From positions 1-64,000 of the forward strand of contig JAEYUO010000107.1 of NCBI GenBank assembly GCA_023432465.1: a stretch of DNA of 64,000 bases, read 5' to 3'. The position numbers and the translations under genes are program-made. This DNA comes from Planctomycetota bacterium. GTDB lineage: Bacteria > Planctomycetota > Phycisphaerae > Phycisphaerales > UBA1924. A model generated the notes under the pieces. It had not been told where the DNA came from. It saw nothing but the letters and a program-made list of their open reading frames with translations, and did no database searches. This document shows, piece by piece, positions 18,324 through 27,217 of the stretch (its first letter is position 1; each line of letters starts with the position of its first letter).

Positions 18324-19988
18324 TCAGCAACCGGCGAACCACAAGGCGAGGAACGCGAAGATGTCCGGCACGGTGACCACACTGTCGCCGTTTACATCCG
18401 CGCCCGAGTCCTGCGCGAACCACGCCGCGAGGAAGGCGAAGATGTCCGGGACTCCGACGCCGTTCATCCCGTCAAAGTCCGCAGCGCACGTGTTTCCGCC
18501 GCGCGGGTAGAAGATTCCCAGCCCGTTCGGCCCTCCGAGCGCGAGAATCGCGGCATCGCTCATCGCTTCATCCGTGTACGCGAAGTTGGCGAGGTAGACG
18601 CTCTCGCCGCGGCCCTGGATATCGGCAAACAGGCAGATGGTCGCGGCCATCGGCGCGCCAGTGCTTCCACCAGACTTGGCCCACGGGCTGGGAAACTGCC
18701 CCCAGCCGTTCCATGTGGCGGGGTCAACCGGCGTCCCGTTCGGATTGGCCGAAGAGAGATCACCCCAACGCGGATCGCTCTGCTTGCACGAGGCGTACAC
18801 CCATCCCGAGCCGGACGTTCCGACAAACTGGCCATTGACGAACACACGCGATGCAAACTGGCGGTAGTGATCGTTGGAGAGCGCTAGACGGAACCACTGC
18901 CCCGGCTGAACGGCGGTGAGCGGGACGTAGTTGGCATCGGAAACCCAATACCCGAAGCGGGCTTGCCCGCCGACGATCTTGATGAACGCATCCGACCCGG
19001 CGTTGTTGTGGTGGTTGTCCTCGACAAGGGCGATGGTCCCGCCCGCATCCCACACCGCCTGCGGGATCAGGATGTCCCACACCATGGTCCACTGGCCGTT
19101 GCGGTCCTCGGGCCAGTTGTCGCGGTTCGCGGGCCAGAGCGCCAGCCCGATGCCGCGGCGGTACGCGTCGGTGTTTGGGAAGTCAACGTTGCGGGTCGGG
19201 CTGGTGCGGTAGACGATGTCATCGATCCCGCCGACGGGCGGCAGGCCGAACGATGAAGCCGTGCCGAACGAGGACTGTGCGGCGGTTACGTCGTGCGGTG
19301 TGGGGCTTGCGGGGTAGCTGTCCTCCTGGCCGATGCCGCCGAGGATCGGGCCGAAGGCCGCATCATCGAGGTATCGCATTTTGGCCGGGCCGGAGTCGGG
19401 CGCCGACCCACTCTGCCGGACAGACTGCAGGTTGCCCTCGAAGTGAAACTCGGATCGCACGGGAGCCGGCGGGGTCCAGGTTTCGATCAGCGCACCGCCG
19501 CTGATGAAATCGAACCCGACAAAGATCGGCTTGGAGATGTTGTAGATCCCCGCGCGGCAGCGGCCATCGGCAAGGACTTCCTGGCGGAACGTGAAGCTCA
19601 GGTTCAATCCGGAGAACGTGCCGCTGAGCGACTCGTTGTCGAGGGTTGTCGGGATTGTTCCGGCGGGATTGCGCACCGCGCCGAAGAGGAATCGCTGCTG
19701 CCCGGCGGAGAAGATGTTCACGACATCTCCGAGTGGTGTGGGCTCCGGGACGAGCGGCGTACCGAGAATGCCAGTCCCACGAACCACGGGGTTGAATGCG
19801 AATCGGTACCCGGGCGACGGGAAGATGGTCGGGGCAGATGTCCTGATGAGGTCCGGCGGGTTCGTGTTCACTGAAGAAAGCGACGCCCCGCCAAAATCGA
19901 CGAGAACTGTGTTCTGCTGGGCCCCGGCGACCGAGGCCCCGATGAACAGCGCCAACGCTCCGACCTTGAGGGTGCTGACCGTCTGCAT
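18324..19988 (-). CDS. exported protein with C-terminal dockerin-like EF-hand doublet
   Basis: Protein of 554 aa from the ATG at 19988, which has AAGGAG upstream; the frame is open back to 20069. A signal peptide (MQTVSTLKVGALALFIGASVAGA) leads a large beta-rich region that may adopt a lectin-like fold, with no family recognised. The end has two repeats, each with calcium-loop-like Asp/Asn and the core VPDIFAFLA(A/L)WFA. They begin CAADFDGMNG and ADVNGDSVVT, and the protein ends AGC. Such doublets are common at the C-terminus of planctomycete secreted proteins and resemble dockerin repeats. No cohesin is present in the window. Function unknown. Confidence 0.8.
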   Translation of the reverse strand: MQTVSTLKVGALALFIGASVAGAQQNTVLVDFGGASLSSVNTNPPDLIRTSAPTIFPSPGYRFAFNPVVRGTGILGTPLVPEPTPLGDVVNIFSAGQQRFLFGAVRNPAGTIPTTLDNESLSGTFSGLNLSFTFRQEVLADGRCRAGIYNISKPIFVGFDFISGGALIETWTPPAPVRSEFHFEGNLQSVRQSGSAPDSGPAKMRYLDDAAFGPILGGIGQEDSYPASPTPHDVTAAQSSFGTASSFGLPPVGGIDDIVYRTSPTRNVDFPNTDAYRRGIGLALWPANRDNWPEDRNGQWTMVWDILIPQAVWDAGGTIALVEDNHHNNAGSDAFIKIVGGQARFGYWVSDANYVPLTAVQPGQWFRLALSNDHYRQFASRVFVNGQFVGTSGSGWVYASCKQSDPRWGDLSSANPNGTPVDPATWNGWGQFPSPWAKSGGSTGAPMAATICLFADIQGRGESVYLANFAYTDEAMSDAAILALGGPNGLGIFYPRGGNTCAADFDGMNGVGVPDIFAFLAAWFAQDSGADVNGDSVVTVPDIFAFLALWFAGC

Positions 19989-20125
19989 GCCGAACTCCTT
20001 GATCACCGGCGGGCCCCGACTCGACCGCACCGGACGGAACAGACTACCCGCTCGGAGCCCGTCCACCAACCCCCCTCGACGGGGATTCTCGCGGGTTTGA
20101 CGATCTCCGGATCGCCCAAAGCCTG

Positions 20126-20131
20126 TAAACT
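20126..20131 (+). promoter_or_regulatory. -10-like TANNNT box of the 20.1-kb prepilin gene
   Basis: TAAACT ends 6 nt before the ATG at 20138, and no Shine-Dalgarno sequence is present. Confidence 0.45.
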
Positions 20132-20137
20132 CCCAGC

Positions 20138-21043
20138 ATGGGTTTGCCCAGGGCCATCCCGCTCCGTCATGCGTTCACGCTCATCGAGCTGCTGGTGGTC
20201 ATTGCGATCATCGCGCTGCTGGTGGGGCTGCTGCTGCCCGCGCTCGGGGCGGCACGGGAATCCGCCCGCCGGTCCAAGTGCCTCTCCAACACGCGGCAGT
20301 TGACACTGGCGTGCAACAGCTACTCCAACGATGTGCGGCAGGGGTACTTCATCCCGGCGTACTTTGACTTTGAGGACAACATTGGGTGGTTGTTTTCCGA
20401 GTACATCGCCGACTATGCCGTGGCGATCTGCCCTTCGACGCGTAATCGGATACGGCCCGATCTGATGCTCAGCGATGAACAGGGCAGTGATGTCGAGCAG
20501 GTGTATGGGCGGGACTTCATCCGTGATACCTATTGGGCGGGGCGCGACAAGTTTGATGATCAGGGCGGGCACAGCTACGAGATCCGCGCGTGGTTCACGG
20601 CGGGCAAGTACCCCGATGGCCGCGGCATCGCCGTGCCCCCGCCCGTGACCGTGGGCGATCAACTCGGCTGGAATCGGGAGCAGATGCCGCTGGTCTTCAC
20701 GCTGCAGACCCGCAACCTGCTGAAGAAGCAGAGCAACGTGCAGTTCCCGGACCGGTGCTACCTGATCATCGACAACGACAACGACCAGTCGATCCTGCCG
20801 ACCGTGGGCAGGCCGGACGGGATCAACAACTGGCCGGACACCTGGAACAACCACGGCAAGGAGGGGTACAACATCTCCTTTGCCGACGGCCACGCGCGGT
20901 TCTTCAAGGCCGATGCCAACCTGGTGAAGATGTATCTGGACAGTTGGGATGAGCCGCCGCCGAACTATCAGGATGTGTCGTCGTACCGGCAGCGGACGGC
21001 GACGGTGAGCGGGCTGAGCGTGCCGGAGTATTACCTGCCGTGA
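20138..21043 (+). CDS. prepilin-type protein with H-X9-DG-like C-terminus
   Basis: Protein of 301 aa with a prepilin leader of [30 protein letters not shown] type. Here Ala stands before Phe where Gly is usual. The helix continues into [17 protein letters not shown]. Near the C-terminus is [17 protein letters not shown], the NxxFxDGH motif of planctomycete H-X9-DG pseudopilin-like proteins. It differs clearly from the two copies at 1.3-3.6 kb. Unlike those it has no Shine-Dalgarno sequence. Its stop overlaps the GTG of a small membrane protein gene (GTGA). Confidence 0.85.
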   Translation: MGLPRAIPLRHAFTLIELLVVIAIIALLVGLLLPALGAARESARRSKCLSNTRQLTLACNSYSNDVRQGYFIPAYFDFEDNIGWLFSEYIADYAVAICPSTRNRIRPDLMLSDEQGSDVEQVYGRDFIRDTYWAGRDKFDDQGGHSYEIRAWFTAGKYPDGRGIAVPPPVTVGDQLGWNREQMPLVFTLQTRNLLKKQSNVQFPDRCYLIIDNDNDQSILPTVGRPDGINNWPDTWNNHGKEGYNISFADGHARFFKADANLVKMYLDSWDEPPPNYQDVSSYRQRTATVSGLSVPEYYLP

Positions 21044-21300
21044 AGCGTGATTGGACGATGCCAGCCCTTGCGGTCGTTGCTGTGATGCTTGCGTTCACTT
21101 CGATCTTTGCGTTCAAGCAAACGTTCAACGGAGTCATCGGAGTGGCGATCATGCAAGGCTTTTCGTGGGCGCTATGGCTCATCGCTATGCGCCATTCCGA
21201 CAAGGAATCGCGAAGCCGGTTCGTGCTGCCGCTCTGTGTACCGATGGCCGCAGTTCTGTGCGTGACGTTGGTCTGGGGGGTCCGAACCGCGACAGGATGA
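21040..21300 (+). CDS. small three-helix membrane protein
   Basis: Product of 86 aa, unrecognised. Three hydrophobic segments cover most of it (about 7-24, 31-48 and 62-82), joined by a charged loop [10 protein letters not shown]. The GTG start overlaps the stop of the prepilin gene by 4 nt, which suggests coupled translation and a real gene. It converges on the UbiD-family gene with about 30 bp between. No function can be given. Confidence 0.5.
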   Translation: MKRDWTMPALAVVAVMLAFTSIFAFKQTFNGVIGVAIMQGFSWALWLIAMRHSDKESRSRFVLPLCVPMAAVLCVTLVWGVRTATG

Positions 21301-21329
21301 GTTGATCTGCTGAGCCGGGCCTCTCCCAC

Positions 21330-23462
21330 TCACCGATTCGACTTGCCACGCAAGCTCAGAATCGGCGGCCAGTCGCGCACAGGCAGCCCGTTGATGATCT
21401 CGCCGGGGATCTTCGGCGTTGCATCAAACGCCGTCCGGCGGCCGCACTTGCTCAGGTAGCGATCGCGATCGGGCGCGGTGTTCGCCATCCAGTGAAACAA
21501 CGCATCGTCGATATTGCCCAGGTCGGCATCCGGGCCCACAACCACAATCCACCGCGGCAGCGCGATCTCATCCGCGAGCCCGCCGATGGCCTTGATGACC
21601 GCCGCGCCCCCGCCCCCCCCGCCCCCCTGCTCCTTCGCGGCCACGCGCATCAGCAGCCACCAGCCGCCAAGCTCCTCAGGGATCCGGGCATCGAGCACGC
21701 TCGGAAGCTCACCCAGGCGATTTTCCGCCGCGCGGGCGGCATCACCCAACACGGGCCCGATCGGCCCCGCCGCGCAGAGCTCGGTCGCCAGCGAATCCAT
21801 CACGCGGTGAAGCTCCGCATCGCCCACCTTCCGCGTCGCATCCAGCCCCATCTTCCCCCCCGCGCCGAGGTGCGGCGCAGCATGATCGAGAATGTCGAGC
21901 GGGCCGCGCACCAGTTCCGTGTCTCGGGCCGGCACGCACCGCTCCCCCACTGCCCGCATCACCGCCGTCGTATCGTGCACATCCACATCATCGTCAACCA
22001 CGACGATCGTCTTGGTCCACGCCATCTGCCCCGCGCCCCAGACCGAGTGCATCACCCGCCGCCCCTGCAACGGGTACTCCTTCTTCACCTTGAGGAACGC
22101 ACAGTTGTGGAACGCGCCGAACATCGGCAGGTCGTAATCAATGATGTCGTGGATAATCGTCCGCAGCAGCGGCAGGAACAGCCGCTCCGTCGCCTTGCCC
22201 ATGAAATAGTCTTCCTGCGGCGGCAAACCCACGACCGTCGTCGGATAGATCGGGTCGCGCCGGTGGGTGATCGCGGTCACTTCGAGGATCGGATACCGGT
22301 CCGGCAGCGAGTAGAACCCGGTATGGTCGCCGAAGGGCCCTTCGAAGACAGCTCCTGCGCCGATCGAGTTCGACTTGTGGTTTTTGGATTCTGGATTGGA
22401 AGACGCGGAATCAGCGACCCGTGGATCCCAGCCGGGCATCCCCGCCTCACTGCTCACATACCCCTCGATCACGATCTCCGCATTCGCCGGGACATCCAGC
22501 GGCACCGTCACGCCGCGGCAGAGCGGGATGCCGCCCCGGTTGAGGAACCCTGCCAGCAGCAGCTCACTGATCCCCGGCGGCATCGGCGCCGTCGCGGCAT
22601 ACGGCAGCACACTCTCGCCGCCGAGCACGATCGCCACGGGCATCTTCTCGCCCCGGGCCTTCCACGACCGCCAGTGCCGCGCGCCATCGTGGTGCATGTG
22701 CCAGTGCATCGCCATCCGCTGCTTGCCCAGAAGCTGCACGCGATACATGCCGACATTGCGGCTGGGCGGGTTGGGGTTGTCGCGATCATCCGCGTGGATG
22801 GTGTGGATCGTGCCCAGCGTGATGTACCGTCCTCGGTGCAGCCGCTCCCACTCCGCCCCGCTGCCCAGCCCGGCAATGCCATCATTCACCCCCGCCGGAT
22901 ACCCCAGTGCAGCAAAGTCGCCATCATGCGGCCAGCAGCGCAGCATCGGCAATCGCGTCAGGTCAACCTCCGCCCCCTTTGTCACAACCTGCTGACACAC
23001 GCCGGATCGCACCTTCTTGGGCGGGATTCTCACCAGTTCCATCAACTCCGGCAGCTTCTTCAGCTTGGCAATCAGTGTCTGCGGCGGCTCGGGCTTGATG
23101 AGCCTTCCCAGTCGATCCGCCAACGCCTCCAGCCCGCCCGGCGTGTGCCCCGCCGCAAGCCCCCCACCAGCGTCGTTGCACCCCAGCGCCATTTCCATCC
23201 TGCGATAGCTCCCGAACTGGTTGATCACTACCGGGATGTCCGACCCCTCCACATTCTCAAGCAACAGCGCACGCCCGCCCAGATGGTGAAACCGCGGGTC
23301 CGTCCGGCGTGTCGCCTCGCTCGGCTGGCTCGGCGCGGCCGACTTACTCTCGCGGTCGGCGAGTTCCGTGATCTCCAGCACCGGCGACACCGCTGCGGAA
23401 ATACGCTTCAGCTCCCCTGCCCTCTCCAAAGCGCCGACAAACTCGCGGGTGTTCTCGTACAT
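21330..23462 (-). CDS. UbiD-family decarboxylase, unusually long
   Basis: Prenylated-FMN-dependent (de)carboxylase family, which includes UbiD and the menaquinone-pathway decarboxylases. The substrate here is unknown. From the ATG at 23462 it has 710 aa, against about 480-610 for most relatives. Recognisable parts are the N-terminal FVGALERAGELKRI, the middle FGSYRRMEMALG, RYITLGTIHTIH, MHHDGARHW, EGPFGDHTGFYS and the VVVDDDVDVHD block. Extra length comes from low-complexity insertions. One, DSASSNPESKNHKSNS, comes just before EGPFGDHTG; another is a poly-Gly run near the C-terminus. A TACGCT box lies 8 nt before the start. Divergent from a methyltransferase gene with only 13 nt between the start codons. 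Confidence 0.88.
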   Translation of the reverse strand: MYENTREFVGALERAGELKRISAAVSPVLEITELADRESKSAAPSQPSEATRRTDPRFHHLGGRALLLENVEGSDIPVVINQFGSYRRMEMALGCNDAGGGLAAGHTPGGLEALADRLGRLIKPEPPQTLIAKLKKLPELMELVRIPPKKVRSGVCQQVVTKGAEVDLTRLPMLRCWPHDGDFAALGYPAGVNDGIAGLGSGAEWERLHRGRYITLGTIHTIHADDRDNPNPPSRNVGMYRVQLLGKQRMAMHWHMHHDGARHWRSWKARGEKMPVAIVLGGESVLPYAATAPMPPGISELLLAGFLNRGGIPLCRGVTVPLDVPANAEIVIEGYVSSEAGMPGWDPRVADSASSNPESKNHKSNSIGAGAVFEGPFGDHTGFYSLPDRYPILEVTAITHRRDPIYPTTVVGLPPQEDYFMGKATERLFLPLLRTIIHDIIDYDLPMFGAFHNCAFLKVKKEYPLQGRRVMHSVWGAGQMAWTKTIVVVDDDVDVHDTTAVMRAVGERCVPARDTELVRGPLDILDHAAPHLGAGGKMGLDATRKVGDAELHRVMDSLATELCAAGPIGPVLGDAARAAENRLGELPSVLDARIPEELGGWWLLMRVAAKEQGGGGGGGAAVIKAIGGLADEIALPRWIVVVGPDADLGNIDDALFHWMANTAPDRDRYLSKCGRRTAFDATPKIPGEIINGLPVRDWPPILSLRGKSNR
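22371..22420. repeat. heptad-like low-complexity insertion inside the UbiD-family gene
   Basis: Read on the minus strand this AT-richer stretch falls into 7-mers (CCAATCC, AGAATCC, AAAAACC, ACAAGTC). It encodes a Ser/Asn/Lys-rich loop placed just before a conserved block. Confidence 0.4.
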
Positions 23463-23470
23463 TGGTGCAC

Positions 23471-23476
23471 AGCGTA
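23471..23476 (-). promoter_or_regulatory. -10-like TANNNT box of the UbiD-family gene
   Basis: On the minus strand TACGCT ends 8 nt before the ATG at 23462. It overlaps the first base of the divergent gene's start codon. Confidence 0.35.
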
Positions 23477-24177
23477 TGACATCCCCACCTCCCCCGCATC
23501 CTGCATCCCACTCCGGTCCTCTCCCCAAGGCCCAGCACTTTGCCGAGAAGAGAGATTGGCCCGGCTACTTCAAGGTTGTGCTAGGCAAGCCGCCGCGGGA
23601 AACGCTGATCTCCGCCCTGGACCGTTTCGACCAGGAGCGGGGATCCGATTCAGCCCCTCCCTCATCCGCGAGCACTCCGCCCCTCGCTGTCGATCTGGGC
23701 TGCGGCGAGGGCCGCGACACGCTGGAGCTTCTCCGTCGCGGCTGGAAAGTCCACGCGATCGATGCCCATCCGAATGCCTTTGAGCTGCTTCTCCCCAGGG
23801 TTCCCGGCGAGGTTCGCCACCGACTGAGCACGCAGACCGCGGGCTTCGAGCAGATTCAGATCCCTCGCGCAAAGCTCATCAACGCATCCTTCTCCCTTCC
23901 GTTCTGCGCTCCGGCACACTTCGATACCCTCTGGTCGCGGATCGTCGCGGCGATCGAGCCCGGCGGCCGGTTTGCCGGGCAACTCTTTGGCGATCGGGAC
24001 TCATGGGCATCGATCCCCGACCGGTCCCACCAGACCGAGTCTCGGGCAAGGGAGCTTCTGGCCGGGCTGGAGGTCGAAGACTTCCGCATCGATGAGAAGG
24101 ATGACAACGATGCCGGCGGGAATCCCAAACATTGGCATGTGTTCCACATCGTGGCGAGAAAGCCCGCGGGCCGATGA
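23476..24177 (+). CDS. class I SAM-dependent methyltransferase (TehB-like)
   Basis: Protein of 233 aa. Residues after PLPKAQHFAEKRDWPGYFKVVLGKPPRETL lead to motif I, LAVDLGCGEGRDTLELLRRGW. An acidic residue follows in HAIDAHP. FDTLWSRIVAAIEPGGRFAGQLFGDRDSW and the C-terminal KHWHVFHIVARK are like small-molecule methyltransferases of the TehB/thiopurine type. The substrate is unknown. The ATG at 23476 is chosen because the conserved region starts about 15 residues later; the open frame upstream overlaps the divergent UbiD-family gene. Followed by an ABC transporter operon. Confidence 0.85.
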   Translation: MTSPPPPHPASHSGPLPKAQHFAEKRDWPGYFKVVLGKPPRETLISALDRFDQERGSDSAPPSSASTPPLAVDLGCGEGRDTLELLRRGWKVHAIDAHPNAFELLLPRVPGEVRHRLSTQTAGFEQIQIPRAKLINASFSLPFCAPAHFDTLWSRIVAAIEPGGRFAGQLFGDRDSWASIPDRSHQTESRARELLAGLEVEDFRIDEKDDNDAGGNPKHWHVFHIVARKPAGR

Positions 24178-24219
24178 TCGAGCAGCCCGTTGATTGATGC
24201 AAAGCCCCTGGAGACCGGC

Positions 24220-25416
24220 GTGACCACTCTTGCACATCCCCCTGCCGCGAACGGGCGATTCACCGGCGACTGGGTCATCGACCTCGCCAACGTGGAGAAG
24301 GTCTACAGCGGCCGCTTCGGCCGCGGCCAGGTCCACGCTCTCCGCGGCATCGACATGCGGGTCCATCGCGGTTCGGTGTTCGGGCTGCTCGGCCCCAATG
24401 GCGCGGGCAAGAGCACGCTCGTCAAGATCCTGATGACGGTCATCCGCCCGACACGCTGCGAGGGCACGTTTCTGGGCGCTCCGGTGGGCCATAAGCCGAC
24501 GCTCCAGCGCGTGGGATACCTCCCCGAGCACCACCGCTTCCCGGAGTACCTGACGGCCGCGCAGGTGCTGGATTTCTTCGGAGCACTTTCTGATGTCCCC
24601 CGCAGCGATCGCAAACGCCGGAGCGCGGAACTGCTCGACCTGGTCGGCCTCGCCAACTGGTCGAACAAGAAGGTCAAGGGATTCTCCAAGGGCATGCGCC
24701 AACGACTCGGCATCGCCAATGCCCTGATGAGCGATCCGGATGTTGTGGTGCTCGATGAGCCGACGGACGGTGTTGACCCGGTCGGCCGCCGCGACATCCG
24801 CAACGTGCTTGCCCGCATCCGGAATGAGGGGCGCACCGTCTTCCTGAACTCGCACCTGCTCAGTGAACTGGAGATGATCTGCGACCGGGTCGCGATCCTG
24901 GTTCAAGGCGTCGTCTCGTCGCAGGGGACCATCGATGAACTCACCCGCGATAGCCGGAGGTACGAGATCGAGGTCGCGCCACCCGGCGCGGGAGAGGACG
25001 CCGGGAACTTCCTCCCGCAGTCGCTTCAGGGAGTCGCCCGCTTCGAGGCTGCACCGCCGATCGCTCCGGGAGGGCTCGGCAAAGCCGATGCGCTCGCGCG
25101 GCGCGGAACACTCGGCAGCGCGGAAGGCGCGCCGATCCCCATTGAGATTTTGACCTCTTCGCTGGGACCGACCATCGTGGTCGGCACCGATGTCGCCGCA
25201 TCGGTCCAGCCCGTCATCGATTCGCTGCGCGCAAATGGCGTGGTCATCCGCGCTGTGCGCCCCGTGCGCGCCTCGCTGGAGGATCTGTTCATGCAGGCCG
25301 TCATCGATCCGAGCACGGGCAACGCGCTCGCCCCCGGCGCGGCCAGCACAAGCAGCCGCGAATCCGGCAACGCCGCTCGAGCCGGACTCCGAATGAGCAA
25401 GGAGGCCGCACGATGA
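24220..25416 (+). CDS. ABC transporter ATP-binding protein
   Basis: ATPase subunit of an ABC-2 type exporter. The GTG at 24220 (398 aa) has GGAG 6 nt upstream and is preferred to a TTG at 24190. Walker A is GPNGAGKST, the signature FSKGMRQRLG, Walker B VVVLDEPTDGVD, and the switch His lies in FLNSHLLSE. The C-terminal 150 residues are an extension typical of NatA/CcmA-like ATPases. Its stop overlaps the ATG of the permease gene (ATGA), so the two are made together. The exported substrate cannot be inferred. Confidence 0.93.
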   Translation: MTTLAHPPAANGRFTGDWVIDLANVEKVYSGRFGRGQVHALRGIDMRVHRGSVFGLLGPNGAGKSTLVKILMTVIRPTRCEGTFLGAPVGHKPTLQRVGYLPEHHRFPEYLTAAQVLDFFGALSDVPRSDRKRRSAELLDLVGLANWSNKKVKGFSKGMRQRLGIANALMSDPDVVVLDEPTDGVDPVGRRDIRNVLARIRNEGRTVFLNSHLLSELEMICDRVAILVQGVVSSQGTIDELTRDSRRYEIEVAPPGAGEDAGNFLPQSLQGVARFEAAPPIAPGGLGKADALARRGTLGSAEGAPIPIEILTSSLGPTIVVGTDVAASVQPVIDSLRANGVVIRAVRPVRASLEDLFMQAVIDPSTGNALAPGAASTSSRESGNAARAGLRMSKEAAR

Positions 25417-26564
25417 GACCGACCCTTGCGATCTTCATCGACGCGTACCGCGAGCTGAACAGCCGCAAGCTGTTCTGGATCGTGATGCTGATCTCGATCC
25501 TCGTGGTCGGCGTGTTCGCGTGCGTCGGCATCGACAACCGCGGGTTTACGTTCCTCCATTGGTCGCTCGGCTTCGGTCTCAGCACCGCGATGATGCCCGA
25601 GGCGATCTTCTACAAGCAGTTCCTGTTCATCGAACTGGGTGTGAAGTTCTGGCTCGGCATCATCGCCACCATCCTCGCGCTCGTCTCCACGGCCAGCATC
25701 TTCCCGGACATGGTCTCCGGAGGCGCGATCGAGCTTGTCCTCTCAAAGCCCATCTTGCGGCTTCGCCTCTTCTTGACAAAGTACGCGGCGGGCCTGCTGT
25801 TTGTCACGCTCCAGGTCACCGTCTTCGCGGGCGGATCGTTCCTGGTCATCGGGTTCCGGGGCGGCCTGTGGGAGCCGCAGATTTTGCTGGCGATCCCGAT
25901 CGTCGTCGCGTTCTTCAGCTATCTCTTCTGCATCTGCGCGCTGCTCGGGCTCATCACGCGCTCATCGATCGCGTCTCTCCTTCTGACCATCCTGATCTGG
26001 TTCCTGGTGTTCATCCTGAGCGCATCGGAGACGGGCATCAACATGTGGAAGACGATCGCGGAGGAGCGTGTCGCGGTCCTCCGCGAGGAGATCAGCACGC
26101 GCGAGAAGGACCTTGAGGCCCTCAAGGCCGAGACGAACTCGCCCGGGCTTGCCAACGTTCGCAATGCGGTGCTCATCGCGAGCCGGACGGGCACGCTCGA
26201 GGAACGCAGGAAGCGCCTCCCCGATGCCGAATCCGCCCTCCGCAAGGTGTCCTGGATCGACCTTGGCATGCGCAGCATCAAGGCCGTGCTCCCGAAGATC
26301 ACCGACACCAAGGACCTCCTGGAGCGGGCCGTGCTCTCCAAGGAAGAGCGCGAGCGGATGATCCGTGATGCAGAAGTCGAGGTCGCCACCCTCGATCTTG
26401 ATCAGGGACCCGATGAGGTGAAGGTTGACATGGCCAAGGTGCAGCGTAAGGCCTTTGAGCGAAAGTACACGAATCCCATGTGGTGGATCCTCGGAACCTC
26501 CGCCGCATTCGAGGCCGTGATCCTGGCGATCGCCGGCTGGATCTTCGTCCGCCGCGACTTCTGA
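25413..26564 (+). CDS. ABC-2 type transporter permease
   Basis: Membrane subunit (383 aa) partnering the ATPase before it. Five hydrophobic helices lie at about 20-40, 85-105, 128-150, 155-180 and 188-210. A long charged, coiled-coil-like segment follows (about 215-350, with EERVAVLREEISTREKDLEAL), then a last helix at about 360-380 before VRRDF. The large insertion before the final helix is characteristic of ABC-2 permeases with an extracytoplasmic domain. Overlaps the ATPase gene by 4 nt. Ends at a bidirectional terminator. Confidence 0.9.
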   Translation: MRPTLAIFIDAYRELNSRKLFWIVMLISILVVGVFACVGIDNRGFTFLHWSLGFGLSTAMMPEAIFYKQFLFIELGVKFWLGIIATILALVSTASIFPDMVSGGAIELVLSKPILRLRLFLTKYAAGLLFVTLQVTVFAGGSFLVIGFRGGLWEPQILLAIPIVVAFFSYLFCICALLGLITRSSIASLLLTILIWFLVFILSASETGINMWKTIAEERVAVLREEISTREKDLEALKAETNSPGLANVRNAVLIASRTGTLEERRKRLPDAESALRKVSWIDLGMRSIKAVLPKITDTKDLLERAVLSKEERERMIRDAEVEVATLDLDQGPDEVKVDMAKVQRKAFERKYTNPMWWILGTSAAFEAVILAIAGWIFVRRDF

Positions 26565-26578
26565 TCCCGCAAACGAAC

Positions 26579-26607
26579 AGGCCCCGCGTCGCTCGACACG
26601 GGGCCTG
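26579..26607. terminator. bidirectional terminator between permease and regulator genes
   Basis: A 9-bp GC-rich stem (26579-26587 with 26599-26607) lies between convergent genes. The T-rich flank is on the minus strand side. Confidence 0.65.
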
Positions 26608-26635
26608 AGAAGTTCACGATGTTTCTTCAAACCGC

Positions 26636-27217
26636 TCAGTGCACCAGGTTCGTCGAGTGCTCGATCGCCTCGATCACCTGCCGCACGGCAAACGGCTTGC
26701 GGAGGTAGCTGTCAAACCCCTGCGTCCGCAGGCCCTGAAGCTGTCCCTCGGTCATCTGGCCGCTCATGGCGATCACCTTCGTGAGCTGGAGGTCATCGTC
26801 CTTGTGGACAAGTCCGGCCAATGCCTTGGCCTCCGCCCCGCCCAGGTGGGCATCGAGCAGCAGCACATGCGGCTTGAACCGCTCGCACTCGATCCCAGCC
26901 TCAAACGCCGTGGTCGCCGTTCGGACCTCGTAGTTCGCCTGCTCCGCGAGCGCCTTGCCCAAAGCCTCAACGACCTCCGCCTCATCATCCACGACCAAAA
27001 TGCGGGTCTTCCCGCCCGTGACCCCGTCAAACGGAATCCCGTGTTCCTTCATGAAGCGGACAAGCTGAGATACAGGGATCCGCCGGTCCTTGGACCCGGG
27101 GATCCGGTAGCCCTTGAGCTGGCCGGTATCGAACCACTTGGAAACCGTCCGGGGGGCGACATTGCAGATCTTGGCGACCTCACCCGTGGTAAGCACATCT
27201 TTGTCGAACGGCAGCAT
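26636..27217 (-). CDS. helix-turn-helix / receiver fusion regulator
   Basis: Protein of 193 aa. The N-terminal 55 residues form an excisionase/BldC-like winged helix (VLTTGEVAKICNVAPRTVSK, then WFDTGQLKGYRIPGSKDRRIP). From about residue 68 a CheY-like receiver follows: ILVVDDEAEVVEAL (acidic pocket), HVLLLDAHLGG (phospho-acceptor Asp), VIAMSGQM (Ser/Thr switch) and YLRKPF (conserved Lys). The DNA-binding part precedes the receiver, the reverse of most response regulators. The ATG at 27217 has GAGGT upstream. No histidine kinase is adjacent. It is divergent from the exported HEAT-like protein and the secretin cluster, which it might control; this is inference. Confidence 0.88.
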   Translation of the reverse strand: MLPFDKDVLTTGEVAKICNVAPRTVSKWFDTGQLKGYRIPGSKDRRIPVSQLVRFMKEHGIPFDGVTGGKTRILVVDDEAEVVEALGKALAEQANYEVRTATTAFEAGIECERFKPHVLLLDAHLGGAEAKALAGLVHKDDDLQLTKVIAMSGQMTEGQLQGLRTQGFDSYLRKPFAVRQVIEAIEHSTNLVH

